From Actinomycetes bacterium (lineage in GTDB: Bacteria > Actinomycetota > Acidimicrobiia > Acidimicrobiales > Ilumatobacteraceae): DNA of 7,267 nucleotides. The notes under the pieces are model-generated. The model worked only from the letters and a program-made list of their open reading frames with translations. It had not been told where the DNA came from and did no database searches. This document shows, one piece after another, positions 1 through 6,525 of this stretch. The position numbers were made by a program, and so were the translations under genes. The stretch spans positions 1-7,267 of the forward strand of contig JAEZFY010000150.1 in assembly GCA_023417265.1 (NCBI GenBank), written 5' to 3'. Positions within the stretch are counted from its first letter, which is position 1. Every line of letters starts with the position of its first letter.

Positions 1-123
1 GTGAGTGCCAGAGACCGGCCTGCGGTCACCGAGCCGACAAATCCCGTTGAAGCCAGACGACGTCGACAGTCAGAGGGTGGGTCAGACCCGGAGACCGCAG
101 GCAGGCACTCCCCATTCTCACTG
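1..123. other. Left-edge stretch with no supported gene
   Basis: This stretch lies downstream of the repressor gene, which is read leftward and stops at 124-126. I see no start codon with a good ribosome binding site and no recognisable protein. It does hold a perfect 10-bp inverted repeat, GCCTGCGGTC at 18-27 and GACCGCAGGC at 93-102. It also has a short hairpin GACCG-5-CGGTC at 13-27 and an 11-bp palindrome GGGTC-A-GACCC at 79-89. There is no T-tract that would make any of these a convincing intrinsic terminator. It is probably the 3' flank of the repressor gene. Confidence 0.5.
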
Positions 124-798
124 TCAGGGGGCGAGGATCGCGGCCTGGGCGGCGGCGATGTGGCTGCGCGCGATCCGTTCGGCGGCGTCGGCGTCGCCGT
201 GGGCGACCGCCTCGGCGAGCTGCGCGTGCTCGGCCCACGAATCGGGTGCCCGGCGGCGGATGCCTTCGGCGTAGATCCACTCGATCATGTCCTGCGAACG
301 CCGGATCGTCTCGGCGAGCATCTCGTTGCGGGCCGCCCGGGCGAGCAGCGCGTGAAACTGGGTGTTCCGCCCCGGCAGCTCGGTGAGGTGGCCCCCGGCG
401 GCGATCTCGAGCCCGCCGGCGACGGCCTCGCGGAGTTCGGCGATCTCGGTTTCGGTGCGGCGCTGGGCCGCCAGCCGGGCGACGAGCCCTTCGAGCGCTT
501 CGCGGACTTCGAACAACTCGCGGGCGCCGGCCGCCGACAGCGTGGCCACACGTGCGCCCCGCCGCGGCTCGAGCTCGACGAAGCCTTCCCCGGCGAGCGC
601 CTGGAGCGCCTCGCGCACGGGGTTGCGGGACACCTCCAGCTCGGCCGCGATGTGGTCCTCGAAGATCCGTTCGCCGGGCTCGTAGACGTGGGCGATGATG
701 CGCCGTCGGATTTCCTCGAGCACGATCACGCGCAACGGCTGATGGGCGGCGCCGAGGGTGCGCGCCGGTCGCATCGGGTCGGGTGCGGGGTTGCTCAT
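124..798 (-). CDS. GntR-family transcriptional regulator, FCD (FadR-type) subgroup
   Basis: A 224-residue DNA-binding regulator of usual length for the family. The N-terminal winged helix-turn-helix spans about residues 22-85; the recognition region contains SRNPVREALQALAGEGFVEL (57-76), typical of GntR proteins. The C-terminal all-helical FCD ligand-binding domain spans about 92-218. It shows the family pattern N145-x3-H149, H191 (in WAEHAQLAEAV) and H213, which match the usual metal/ligand pocket positions; the first is usually Asp and here is Asn. The start is supported by GGAGG (plus-strand CCTCC at 804-808) 5 nt upstream of ATG. The gene is divergent from the ABC importer operon and shares a 138-bp intergenic region with it. 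It is therefore probably the local ligand-responsive repressor of that operon and of itself (inference). Proteins of this subgroup often sense carboxylic or amino acids; the ligand here is unknown. Confidence 0.93.
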   Translation of the reverse strand: MSNPAPDPMRPARTLGAAHQPLRVIVLEEIRRRIIAHVYEPGERIFEDHIAAELEVSRNPVREALQALAGEGFVELEPRRGARVATLSAAGARELFEVREALEGLVARLAAQRRTETEIAELREAVAGGLEIAAGGHLTELPGRNTQFHALLARAARNEMLAETIRRSQDMIEWIYAEGIRRRAPDSWAEHAQLAEAVAHGDADAAERIARSHIAAAQAAILAP

Positions 799-833
799 CG
801 GGTCCTCCGTTTTCTACGACGTTTCGGGGGAGT

Positions 834-863
834 CACGACCGTGTGGACCACTACCACGACCGT
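834..863. repeat. Tandem 9-bp direct repeat CACGACCGT, 21 bp apart
   Basis: CACGACCGT occurs at 834-842 and again at 855-863. The start-to-start distance of 21 bp is close to two helical turns, which would put both copies on the same face of the DNA. A short palindrome GTGG-A-CCAC (843-851) lies between them. The arrangement fits a paired protein-binding site upstream of the importer operon, but no binding protein is identified by the sequence. Confidence 0.4.
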
Positions 864-894
864 CTCGTATGTTGTATAAAGTATGCGTTGGCCG

Positions 895-913
895 TGATCG
901 TGGTCAACGATCA
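895..913. promoter_or_regulatory. Candidate operator: 19-bp palindrome
   Basis: TGATCGTGGTCAACGATCA has perfect 7-bp arms (TGATCGT / ACGATCA) around a 5-bp centre, and 8 of 9 base pairs are symmetric. It lies downstream of the AT-rich patch and 23 bp before the GTG start of the binding-protein gene. A repressor bound here could block transcription of the operon. It also covers the possible minus-strand -35 (TTGACC), so it could provide autoregulation. GntR-family dimers bind such palindromes, but the match to the published FadR-subgroup core (GT-N3-AC) is imperfect because the spacing here is GT-N5-AC. Confidence 0.45.
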
Positions 914-916
914 GGT

Positions 917-928
917 CCTTTCGAAAGG
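917..928 (+). promoter_or_regulatory. 12-bp palindrome overlapping the binding-protein ribosome binding site
   Basis: CCTTTCGAAAGG is a perfect 12-bp palindrome. Its right half forms part of the Shine-Dalgarno stretch AAAGGGG (924-930), which lies 6 nt before the GTG start at 937. As RNA it could fold into a 4-bp stem with a UCGA loop and partly mask the ribosome binding site; as DNA it could be a small operator. The stem is short, so any effect on translation would be modest. Confidence 0.35.
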
Positions 929-936
929 GGAAAAAC

Positions 937-2529
937 GTGCGCTCACGTCACCGTTTGCTCAGCACGCTCGTCGTGCTCGGCGTTGTTGCTTCCGCCTGTG
1001 GCGGTGACGACGACGACGACACCACGCCGGCTGAGTCGTCGCCGCCGGCCGCCACCGCGGCCGCGCCAGGCGGCACCGATGCGCCCGCCGGAACCTCGGC
1101 GCCGGTCGCCGGGGCAGAGATCACGATCGCCCTCGGTTCCGAGCCGACCAGCCTCGACCCGCACATCGTCGACGACGGTGGCGAGCGGGCGATCAACGAC
1201 AACATCTACGAGACCCTGCTCGCGCGCACGCCCGACGGTGAGCTCGTCCCGGGCCTCGCCACCGAGTTGCCGACGCTCGTCGACGACACCACGTGGGAGT
1301 TCAAGCTGCGCGAGGGCGTGACGTTCCACGACGGCACCCCGTTCGACGCCGACGCCGTGGTGGCCACGGTCGAGCGGATGATCGGCTTGATCGAGGCCGA
1401 AGGCACCGACAACGCGGGCTTCTTCAGCACGCTCACCGGCGCCACCGCGGTCGACCCGACCACCGTGCAGATCACCACCAACGGCCCCGACGGCGTGCTG
1501 CCGGCGCGCATGTACTGGCTCAAGATGGTGACGCCCGCCGACGCCGCCAAGGACGACCTCTCGGACGCCCCGAACGGCACCGGCCCGTACAAATTCGTGA
1601 GCCGCGAGACCGGCGTGTCGATCCAGCTCGCCGCCAACGCCGACTACTGGGGCGACGCACCGTCGATCACCACGGTCAACTACGCGTTCGTCACCGAGGG
1701 CGGCACGCGTCTGGCCGGGCTCAAGTCGGGCCAGTACGACCTGATCACGAACCTCCCGCCGAACGACGTCGGTCAGGCCCCGCAGCCGGCCACGATCCAG
1801 GGCCAGGAGAACCCGATCATCATCCTCGATGCCGACGAGGGCATCACCGCCGACGTCAACGTCCGCAAGGCGCTCAACCTGGCGCTCGACAAGCAGGCGA
1901 TCGCCGACGTCGTGTACGGCGGCTACGCCGTGCCCGTCAACGGTCAGCTGCTGGCGCCGTCGATCCTCGGTCACAACGAGGATCTCGAGCCGTACGCCTA
2001 CGACCCCGAGCAGGCCAAGCAGTTGATCGAGGAGGCCGGCGTGGCCGGTGCGACGATCACCCTGGTCGGCGAGTCGTCGGGCCGTTGGTTGAACGACCGT
2101 GAGCTCGTTGAAGCGGTCGCCAGCTACTGGACCGAGGCCGGCCTCACGGTCGACCTGCAGACGCCCGAGTTCGGCGCCTACCTCGACGTCCTGTTCGACC
2201 GCGAGAGCCGTGCCGACGCGATCTTCGTGTCGAGCTCGAACGACCTGCTCGACCCGTCGCGTCAGCTCAACACCTATTACTCGCTCGACGGCGTCGGCTC
2301 GTCGAACACCAACGCCGAGCTCAAGGACCTGGTCGACAGCGGTCAGGCCACGCTCGACCCCGAAGAGCGCGAGACGATCTACGAAGAGGCCGTGCAGATC
2401 GCCTACGACGAGGCGTACTTCGCCTTCCTCGTGAGCAACCAGGACCTCTACGGTCTGTCGGAGCGGCTGCAGTGGACCCCGCGGGTCGACTCCAAGCTGC
2501 TCGTCAGCGAGATGTCGGTCGGCGGCTGA
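937..2529 (+). CDS. ABC importer substrate-binding lipoprotein, peptide/nickel (SBP_bac_5) family
   Basis: A 530-residue extracytoplasmic binding protein that should capture the substrate outside the cell and deliver it to the permease pair. The signal peptide (about residues 1-20) ends in the lipobox ASA-C21, so the mature protein should be lipid-anchored at Cys21. Next come a GGDDDDD run and a Pro/Ala/Thr/Ser-rich flexible linker to about residue 58. The folded domain carries family hallmarks: EPTSLDPH (69-76), WEFKLREGVTFHDGTPF (120-136), NGTGPYKF (213-220) and VRKALNLALDKQAI (309-322). The GTG start is chosen because AAAGGGG lies 6 nt upstream and the signal peptide begins there (MRSRHRLL). 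It is the first gene of the importer operon, 41 bp before the first permease. The family binds peptides, amino-acid derivatives, nickel, opines or sugars; the sequence alone does not tell which. Confidence 0.95.
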   Translation: MRSRHRLLSTLVVLGVVASACGGDDDDDTTPAESSPPAATAAAPGGTDAPAGTSAPVAGAEITIALGSEPTSLDPHIVDDGGERAINDNIYETLLARTPDGELVPGLATELPTLVDDTTWEFKLREGVTFHDGTPFDADAVVATVERMIGLIEAEGTDNAGFFSTLTGATAVDPTTVQITTNGPDGVLPARMYWLKMVTPADAAKDDLSDAPNGTGPYKFVSRETGVSIQLAANADYWGDAPSITTVNYAFVTEGGTRLAGLKSGQYDLITNLPPNDVGQAPQPATIQGQENPIIILDADEGITADVNVRKALNLALDKQAIADVVYGGYAVPVNGQLLAPSILGHNEDLEPYAYDPEQAKQLIEEAGVAGATITLVGESSGRWLNDRELVEAVASYWTEAGLTVDLQTPEFGAYLDVLFDRESRADAIFVSSSNDLLDPSRQLNTYYSLDGVGSSNTNAELKDLVDSGQATLDPEERETIYEEAVQIAYDEAYFAFLVSNQDLYGLSERLQWTPRVDSKLLVSEMSVGG

Positions 2530-2533
2530 GCTC

Positions 2534-2545
2534 GACCGGCCGGTC
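2534..2545. repeat. 12-bp palindrome between binding-protein and permease genes
   Basis: GACCGGCCGGTC is a perfect palindrome just after the binding-protein stop. The RNA could form at most a 4-bp stem with a GGCC loop. Binding-protein genes are often followed by an RNA structure that leaves more message for the binding protein than for the permeases. This one is short and has no T-tract, so that role is only possible. The permease ribosome binding site AGGGGGA (2557-2563) follows it. Confidence 0.3.
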
Positions 2546-2570
2546 AGTCAAACGGTAGGGGGACGGCAGC

Positions 2571-3491
2571 ATGGGCCGCTACATCGCACGCAGGCTCGCA
2601 CAGGGCCTGGTCGTGATCTTCGGGGTGACGATCTTCGTGTTCGTCGTCACCCGGATGATCGGCGATCCCGTCAAGTTCATGCTGCCGCTCTCCGCCACAC
2701 CGGAGCAGCGCGAAGCACGGCGCGAGGCGATGGGTCTCAACGACCCGATCCTCGAGCAGTTCGGGCGCTTCCTCGGCGACCTCGTCCAGGGCGACCTGGG
2801 CGAGAGCTCGTACGTGCGCGGCACGCCCACGCTGGACGTCGTCTTCGACTACCTGCCACGCACACTCCAACTGGTCGCCGCCGGCATGCTGCTGGCGATC
2901 GTGCTGAGCATTCCGCTCGGTGTGATCGCCAGCCGCAAGCCGGGCGGCACCACCGATCGGGTGCTCACCACGCTGAGCCTGATCGGGCTCTCGATGCCGC
3001 AGTTCTTCCTCGGCTACATCCTCCTGATCGGGTTCACCGTCCGCCTCAACTGGTTCCAGTCGGGCCCGGGCGGGCTCAAGAATCTCGTCCTGCCGTCGCT
3101 GTGCCTGGCCCTCCCCGCGGTCGGCCGACTCGCGGTCGTCGTCCGCTCGGCGATGATCGACGAGCTCAACTCGCAGTACGTCAAGGTCGCCAAGGCGAAA
3201 GGCCTCAGTCGTCGCCGCATCCTCGGCGTGCACGCCTTGCGCAACGCCGGTATCCCGTACGTCACGCTGCTCGGCTGGGAGGTGATCCGCGCGATTGCCG
3301 GCTACACCGTGGTGGTCGAGTCCGTGTTCAACTGGCCGGGCCTCGGCTTCATGGCGTCGACGGCCGTGAAGAACCAGGACTTCTACTTGATCCAAGCGAT
3401 CGTGTTCGTGGTGGCGGTGATGGTGGTGCTCATCAACATCGCCGTCGACGTCGCCTACAAGCTGCTCGACCCGCGGGTGAAGCTGTCATGA
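2571..3491 (+). CDS. dppB: ABC importer permease, DppB/OppB type
   Basis: A 306-residue inner-membrane permease, normal length for the family. An N-terminal transmembrane segment (about 10-28) is followed by a periplasmic loop with the usual DP...LGLNDP-like and GDLGES elements (54-79). About five more hydrophobic segments lie in the ranges 97-121, 130-158, 172-193, 228-250 and 272-297. The cytoplasmic EAA loop that docks onto the ATPases is clear: YVKVAKAKGLSRRRILGVHA (203-222), followed by LRNA. The ATG start has AGGGGGA 7 nt upstream. Its last four bases overlap the next permease start (ATGA), so the two are probably translationally coupled and form the membrane heterodimer. The symbol is a family label; a peptide substrate is not proven. 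Confidence 0.94.
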   Translation: MGRYIARRLAQGLVVIFGVTIFVFVVTRMIGDPVKFMLPLSATPEQREARREAMGLNDPILEQFGRFLGDLVQGDLGESSYVRGTPTLDVVFDYLPRTLQLVAAGMLLAIVLSIPLGVIASRKPGGTTDRVLTTLSLIGLSMPQFFLGYILLIGFTVRLNWFQSGPGGLKNLVLPSLCLALPAVGRLAVVVRSAMIDELNSQYVKVAKAKGLSRRRILGVHALRNAGIPYVTLLGWEVIRAIAGYTVVVESVFNWPGLGFMASTAVKNQDFYLIQAIVFVVAVMVVLINIAVDVAYKLLDPRVKLS

Positions 3492-4480
3492 GCGCACCCG
3501 ACGAATACACCGCCCAGCACCGCGACGAAGAGCACGCCACCGACGACGAAGAGGCGATCCAGGGTCGCCCCTACGAGATCACCGCGGCCCGCCGCGGTGG
3601 GTTGTTCGGCGAGCTGGTGCGCGACAAGCTCGGCTTCCTCTCGGCACTGTTCCTCACCCTGCTCGCGCTGGCGGCGATCTTCGCCCCCCTGATCGCCCCC
3701 GACGACCCCAATCGCGGCGACCTGTCCAACGCGATGGCGTCGCCGGTGTGGAACGGCGGTTCGTGGAGCAACCCGGTCGGCACCGACTGGCAGGGCTACG
3801 ACGTGCTCTCGCGGCTGCTCTACGGCGCCCGCACGTCCTTGTTCATCGGTGTGCTCGTCGTCGTCCTGGCCGGCACGTTCGGCGTCGTGATCGGCCTGAT
3901 CTCGGGCTACAAGGGCGGCCGCACCGACCGCCTGCTGATGGGCTGGGTCGATGTCCAGGTGTCGTTCCCCGGGCTGCTCCTGGCGATGCTCCTCATCGCC
4001 CTCGTCGGCGGCACCGTGTGGACGGTGGCGATCATCTTGGCGATCAACGGCTGGATGGTCTACGCCCGCATGACCCGTGGCGTTGTTCTGTCCGTACGCG
4101 AACGACCGTTCGTGGAGGCCGCCGAGATGCTCGGATCGACACCGTTCCGAGTCGTCACCAAACACGTGCTGCCGAACCTCGTCACGCCGCTGGCCACGCT
4201 GGCCGTGCTCGAGTTCGCCCGGATCATCCTCGCCGAGGCTGCGCTCAGCTTCCTCGGACTCGGCATCCAGTACCCCGGCGTGACGTGGGGCCTCGACATC
4301 TCGCGTGCCGGCGACCACGAGTTGTTCGGCAACCAGTGGCTGATCATCTACCCGGGCCTGTTGCTCAGCCTCACGGTGCTCGCCGTCAACCTGCTCAGCA
4401 GCTGGCTGCGCGTGATGCTCGATCCGCAAGAACGCGAGAAGCGCTTCGCCGCCTCGGTCCAGGACAAGGGGGGAATGTGA
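3488..4480 (+). CDS. dppC: ABC importer permease, DppC/OppC type
   Basis: A 330-residue permease that should pair with the upstream DppB-type protein. It starts at ATG 3488, overlapping the previous stop as ATGA. Longer in-frame extension to the left runs inside dppB and is rejected. A long acidic cytoplasmic tail (about 1-42) precedes the first membrane segment (49-70). The conserved GTDWQGYDVLSRLLYGARTS lies at 98-117, and further membrane segments fall near 119-140, 160-185, 232-256 and 286-306. The EAA loop is FVEAAEMLGSTPFRVVTKHV (208-227) followed by LPN. The gene ends in GTGA, where the ATPase gene starts. The C-terminus (LDPQEREKRF...) is ordinary for the family. Substrate is unknown. 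Confidence 0.94.
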   Translation: MSAPDEYTAQHRDEEHATDDEEAIQGRPYEITAARRGGLFGELVRDKLGFLSALFLTLLALAAIFAPLIAPDDPNRGDLSNAMASPVWNGGSWSNPVGTDWQGYDVLSRLLYGARTSLFIGVLVVVLAGTFGVVIGLISGYKGGRTDRLLMGWVDVQVSFPGLLLAMLLIALVGGTVWTVAIILAINGWMVYARMTRGVVLSVRERPFVEAAEMLGSTPFRVVTKHVLPNLVTPLATLAVLEFARIILAEAALSFLGLGIQYPGVTWGLDISRAGDHELFGNQWLIIYPGLLLSLTVLAVNLLSSWLRVMLDPQEREKRFAASVQDKGGM

Positions 4481-5484
4481 CCGCGACCGTGGTGCCCGGT
4501 GCCGAGCAAACCGCGTTGCTCGACGTCTCCGAGCTGTACGTCGACTTCTTCACCCGCCGCGGCGTGGTGCAAGCGGTGCGCGGCGTGTCGTTCCAGATCG
4601 AACGCGGCGAGACGCTCGGCGTGGTCGGCGAGAGCGGCTCGGGCAAGAGCGTGATGGCGCAGACCTTGCTCGGCCTGATCGAGCTGCCCGGCCGGATCAC
4701 GGGCGGCGACGTCAAGTGGAAGGGCCAGTCGCTCGTCCACGACGCCGGGAACACGCTCAATCGGGTCCGCGGCAAAGAGATCGCGATGGTGTTCCAGGAC
4801 CCGATGACGTCGCTCAACCCACTCTTCACCGTGGGCGCCCAGATCGCCGAGGTGTGCCGCCGCCACACCGGCGTCAACAAGCGTCAAGCCCAGGAGCGGG
4901 CGGTCGAGCTGCTCGACCTGGTGGGCATCGCCAACCCGGCGCAACGGGTGAAGCAGTACCCGCACGAGATGTCGGGCGGCATGCGCCAGCGCGTGCTGAT
5001 CGCGATGGCGCTGGCCTGCGACCCGGAACTGCTCGTGGCCGACGAGCCGACCACCGCGCTCGACGTCACGATCCAGGCCCAGATCTTGGAGTTGATCGCC
5101 GAGCTGCAGCAGCGCCTCGGCTTGGCGGTGATGTTGATCACGCACGACCTCGGCGTGGTCGCCGGGCTGTGCGACCGGGTGGCCGTCATGTACTCGGGCA
5201 AGCTCGTCGAGTTGGCCACCGCCGAGCAGCTGTTCGGCGAGCCGGCCCACCCGTACAGTGCTGGCCTGTTGGCGAGCACGCCCCGGCCCGACAAGGTCGA
5301 GACCCGGCTCGTGTCGATCGAGGGGGCTCCGCCCGACCTCGTCGACCCGCCGCCGGGGTGCCCGTTCGCGGCCCGTTGCCATCTCGCCGTCGATCAATGC
5401 CGGGAAGCGATGCCCGGCCTGAAGCAGTACGAACTCGGCCGCCGGGTGGCGTGCTGGCGGGCATTCGAGGTGAGTCATGGCTGA
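4477..5484 (+). CDS. dppD: ABC importer ATPase, DppD/OppD type, with C-terminal four-Cys motif
   Basis: A 335-residue ATP-binding subunit on the cytoplasmic side of the permeases. The GTG start at 4477 overlaps the dppC stop by 4 bp and follows a strong AAGGGGGGA (4466-4474). All catalytic motifs are present: Walker A GESGSGKS (51-58), Q-loop Q107 in VFQDPMTSLNP, signature MSGGMRQR (165-172), Walker B LLVADE (185-190), D-loop ALD and H-loop H223. The C-terminal oligopeptide/dipeptide extension contains HPYSAGLL (258-265), VDPPPGC and four cysteines C295, C301, C308 and C326 (C-x5-C-x6-C-x17-C). This arrangement is known to bind a [4Fe-4S] cluster in some DppD/OppD proteins. It should form a heterodimer with the next gene product. 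Confidence 0.95.
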   Translation: MTATVVPGAEQTALLDVSELYVDFFTRRGVVQAVRGVSFQIERGETLGVVGESGSGKSVMAQTLLGLIELPGRITGGDVKWKGQSLVHDAGNTLNRVRGKEIAMVFQDPMTSLNPLFTVGAQIAEVCRRHTGVNKRQAQERAVELLDLVGIANPAQRVKQYPHEMSGGMRQRVLIAMALACDPELLVADEPTTALDVTIQAQILELIAELQQRLGLAVMLITHDLGVVAGLCDRVAVMYSGKLVELATAEQLFGEPAHPYSAGLLASTPRPDKVETRLVSIEGAPPDLVDPPPGCPFAARCHLAVDQCREAMPGLKQYELGRRVACWRAFEVSHG

Positions 5485-6502
5485 ACCGTCCACGCTCGCC
5501 GGCGGCGCCCCCGCGGCGGCCACGCCGGCACAACCGTTGGTCGACGTCGAGCATCTGTCGATCAAGTTCCCCGTCGGGCGCACCGGGTTCTGGGGCGGCG
5601 GCATGAGCCACGTGCACGCCGTCGACGACGTGACGTTCTCGATCGGCCGCGGCGAGACGCTCGGCCTGGTCGGTGAGTCCGGTTCGGGCAAGACGACAGT
5701 CGGCCGCGCCGTGCTGCGCCGGATCCCTCCGTCGGAGGGCACGATCCGCTTCGACGGTGTCGACGTCACCAACATCAAGGGCAAGCAGTTGCGCTCCTTG
5801 CGGCGCCACATGCAGCTCGTGTTCCAGGACCCGTACGCCAGCCTCAACCCGCGCATGACGGTGCTCGAGCTGGTCGCCGAGCCGCTGATCGTGCACGGCC
5901 TCGCCAAGGACGCCGAGGCGGCCCGCCCCGAGGTCGAGGCGTTGTTGGCCCGCTGCGGGCTGCCCGTCGACACGGTCGACCGCTACCCGCACGCGTTCAG
6001 TGGCGGGCAGCGTCAGCGGATCGGCATCGCCCGGGCGTTGGCGCTCAAGCCGAGCTTCATCGTCGCTGACGAGCCGGTGTCGGCGCTCGACGTGTCGGTG
6101 CGGGCGCAGGTCGTCAACCTGCTCCAAGACCTCCAGGACGAGTTCGGGTTGACGTACCTGTTCATCGCCCACGACCTGTCGGTGGTGCGCCACATCTCGC
6201 ACCGCATCGCGATCCTCTACAGCGGCAAGCTCGCCGAGATCGCCCCCACCGACCGGGTCTACGAGCAGCCGCTGCACCCGTACACGACGGCACTGCTCTC
6301 CAGCGTGCCGGTGCCCGACCCGGTCGTGCAGCGGGCCCGCCGGCGGATCGTGCTCTCCGGCGAGGTGCCCAACCCGGTCGACCCGCCGCCCGGCTGCCGG
6401 TTCGCCTCGCGTTGCCCGGAGGTGTTCGACCGTTGCCGCGTCGAGACCCCGGCGTTGGAAGAGAAGGCGCCCGGCCACTTCGCCGCCTGTCACGCCCGCT
6501 GA
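5477..6502 (+). CDS. dppF: ABC importer ATPase, DppF/OppF type, with C-terminal four-Cys motif
   Basis: A 341-residue partner ATPase and last gene of the operon. The ATG start overlaps the dppD stop by 8 bp, and GAGGTGA at 5467-5473 serves as ribosome binding site. An Ala/Pro-rich N-terminal tail (1-20) precedes the nucleotide-binding domain. Motifs are Walker A GESGSGKT (67-74), Q117 in VFQDPYASLNP, signature FSGGQRQR (174-181), Walker B FIVADE (194-199) and H232. The C-terminal extension has LHPYTTALL (266-274) and VDPPPGC. Cysteines C307, C313, C320 and C338 have exactly the same C-x5-C-x6-C-x17-C spacing as DppD. Both ATP sites of the DppD-DppF pair look intact, so the transporter should be active. 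The symbol is a family label. Confidence 0.95.
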   Translation: MAEPSTLAGGAPAAATPAQPLVDVEHLSIKFPVGRTGFWGGGMSHVHAVDDVTFSIGRGETLGLVGESGSGKTTVGRAVLRRIPPSEGTIRFDGVDVTNIKGKQLRSLRRHMQLVFQDPYASLNPRMTVLELVAEPLIVHGLAKDAEAARPEVEALLARCGLPVDTVDRYPHAFSGGQRQRIGIARALALKPSFIVADEPVSALDVSVRAQVVNLLQDLQDEFGLTYLFIAHDLSVVRHISHRIAILYSGKLAEIAPTDRVYEQPLHPYTTALLSSVPVPDPVVQRARRRIVLSGEVPNPVDPPPGCRFASRCPEVFDRCRVETPALEEKAPGHFAACHAR

Positions 6503-6508
6503 CGCTCG

Positions 6509-6525
6509 AGCGGCGACCGGCCGCT
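6509..6525. terminator. Possible bidirectional terminator hairpin between convergent genes
   Basis: AGCGGC (6509-6514), a 5-nt loop GACCG and GCCGCT (6520-6525) form a perfect 6-bp GC-rich stem. It occupies the 21-bp gap between the dppF stop (6500-6502) and the dehydrogenase stop (6524-6526 on the minus strand), overlapping the latter. Position and symmetry suit a two-way terminator, but neither side has a T-tract, so it would be an atypical (actinobacterial-style) or Rho-assisted one. Confidence 0.4.

Larger units (their letters stand above)
799..936. promoter_or_regulatory. Divergent regulator/importer promoter region
   Basis: This 138-bp gap separates the two divergent starts and must carry both promoters if each gene is transcribed separately. 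The only AT-rich patch is around 868-884 (TATGTTGTATAAAGTAT). TATAAA at 875-880 or TAAAGT at 877-882 could serve as a plus-strand -10, but no good -35 lies upstream. On the minus strand TTGACC (complement of 902-907) is followed 17-18 nt later by ATACTT/TACTTT, a weak promoter candidate. Symmetric elements (listed separately) lie on both sides of this patch, as expected for operator sites. Exact promoter positions are uncertain. Confidence 0.55.

Noticed and set aside
1..879. 292-codon open frame on the plus strand across the regulator gene
   Set aside because: It is antisense to a clear GntR/FCD protein, has no domain-like content, and is a usual by-product of GC-rich codon use.
1006..1023. 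GACGAC-type tandem triplets encoding poly-Asp after the lipobox Cys
   Set aside because: Acidic runs after the lipid-anchored Cys are common in actinobacterial lipoproteins; there is no sign of a meaningful microsatellite.
943..1974. 343-codon minus-strand frame opposite the binding protein
   Set aside because: It is an antisense shadow with no recognisable domain, whereas the sense frame has a signal peptide and family motifs.
3101..4480. Longer 459-residue version of the DppC-type permease
   Set aside because: The extra N-terminus would lie inside dppB, in another frame, and is Arg/Pro-rich. ATG 3488 gives a normal family length and an ATGA overlap.
3748..5484. Longer 578-residue version of the DppD-type ATPase
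   Set aside because: The upstream part is an out-of-frame reading of dppC. GTG 4477 has a strong ribosome binding site and the usual overlap.
4603..5665. 18-bp identical stretch CGCGGCGAGACGCTCGGC in dppD (4603-4620) and dppF (5648-5665)
   Set aside because: It encodes the conserved RGETLG just before Walker A in two paralogous ATPases; shared ancestry and codon bias explain it without a repeat element.
4348..5973. 541-codon open frame on the minus strand across the ATPase genes
   Set aside because: The low-complexity, His/Arg/Ala-rich translation mirrors the codon pattern of dppD and dppF; both sense genes have complete motifs.
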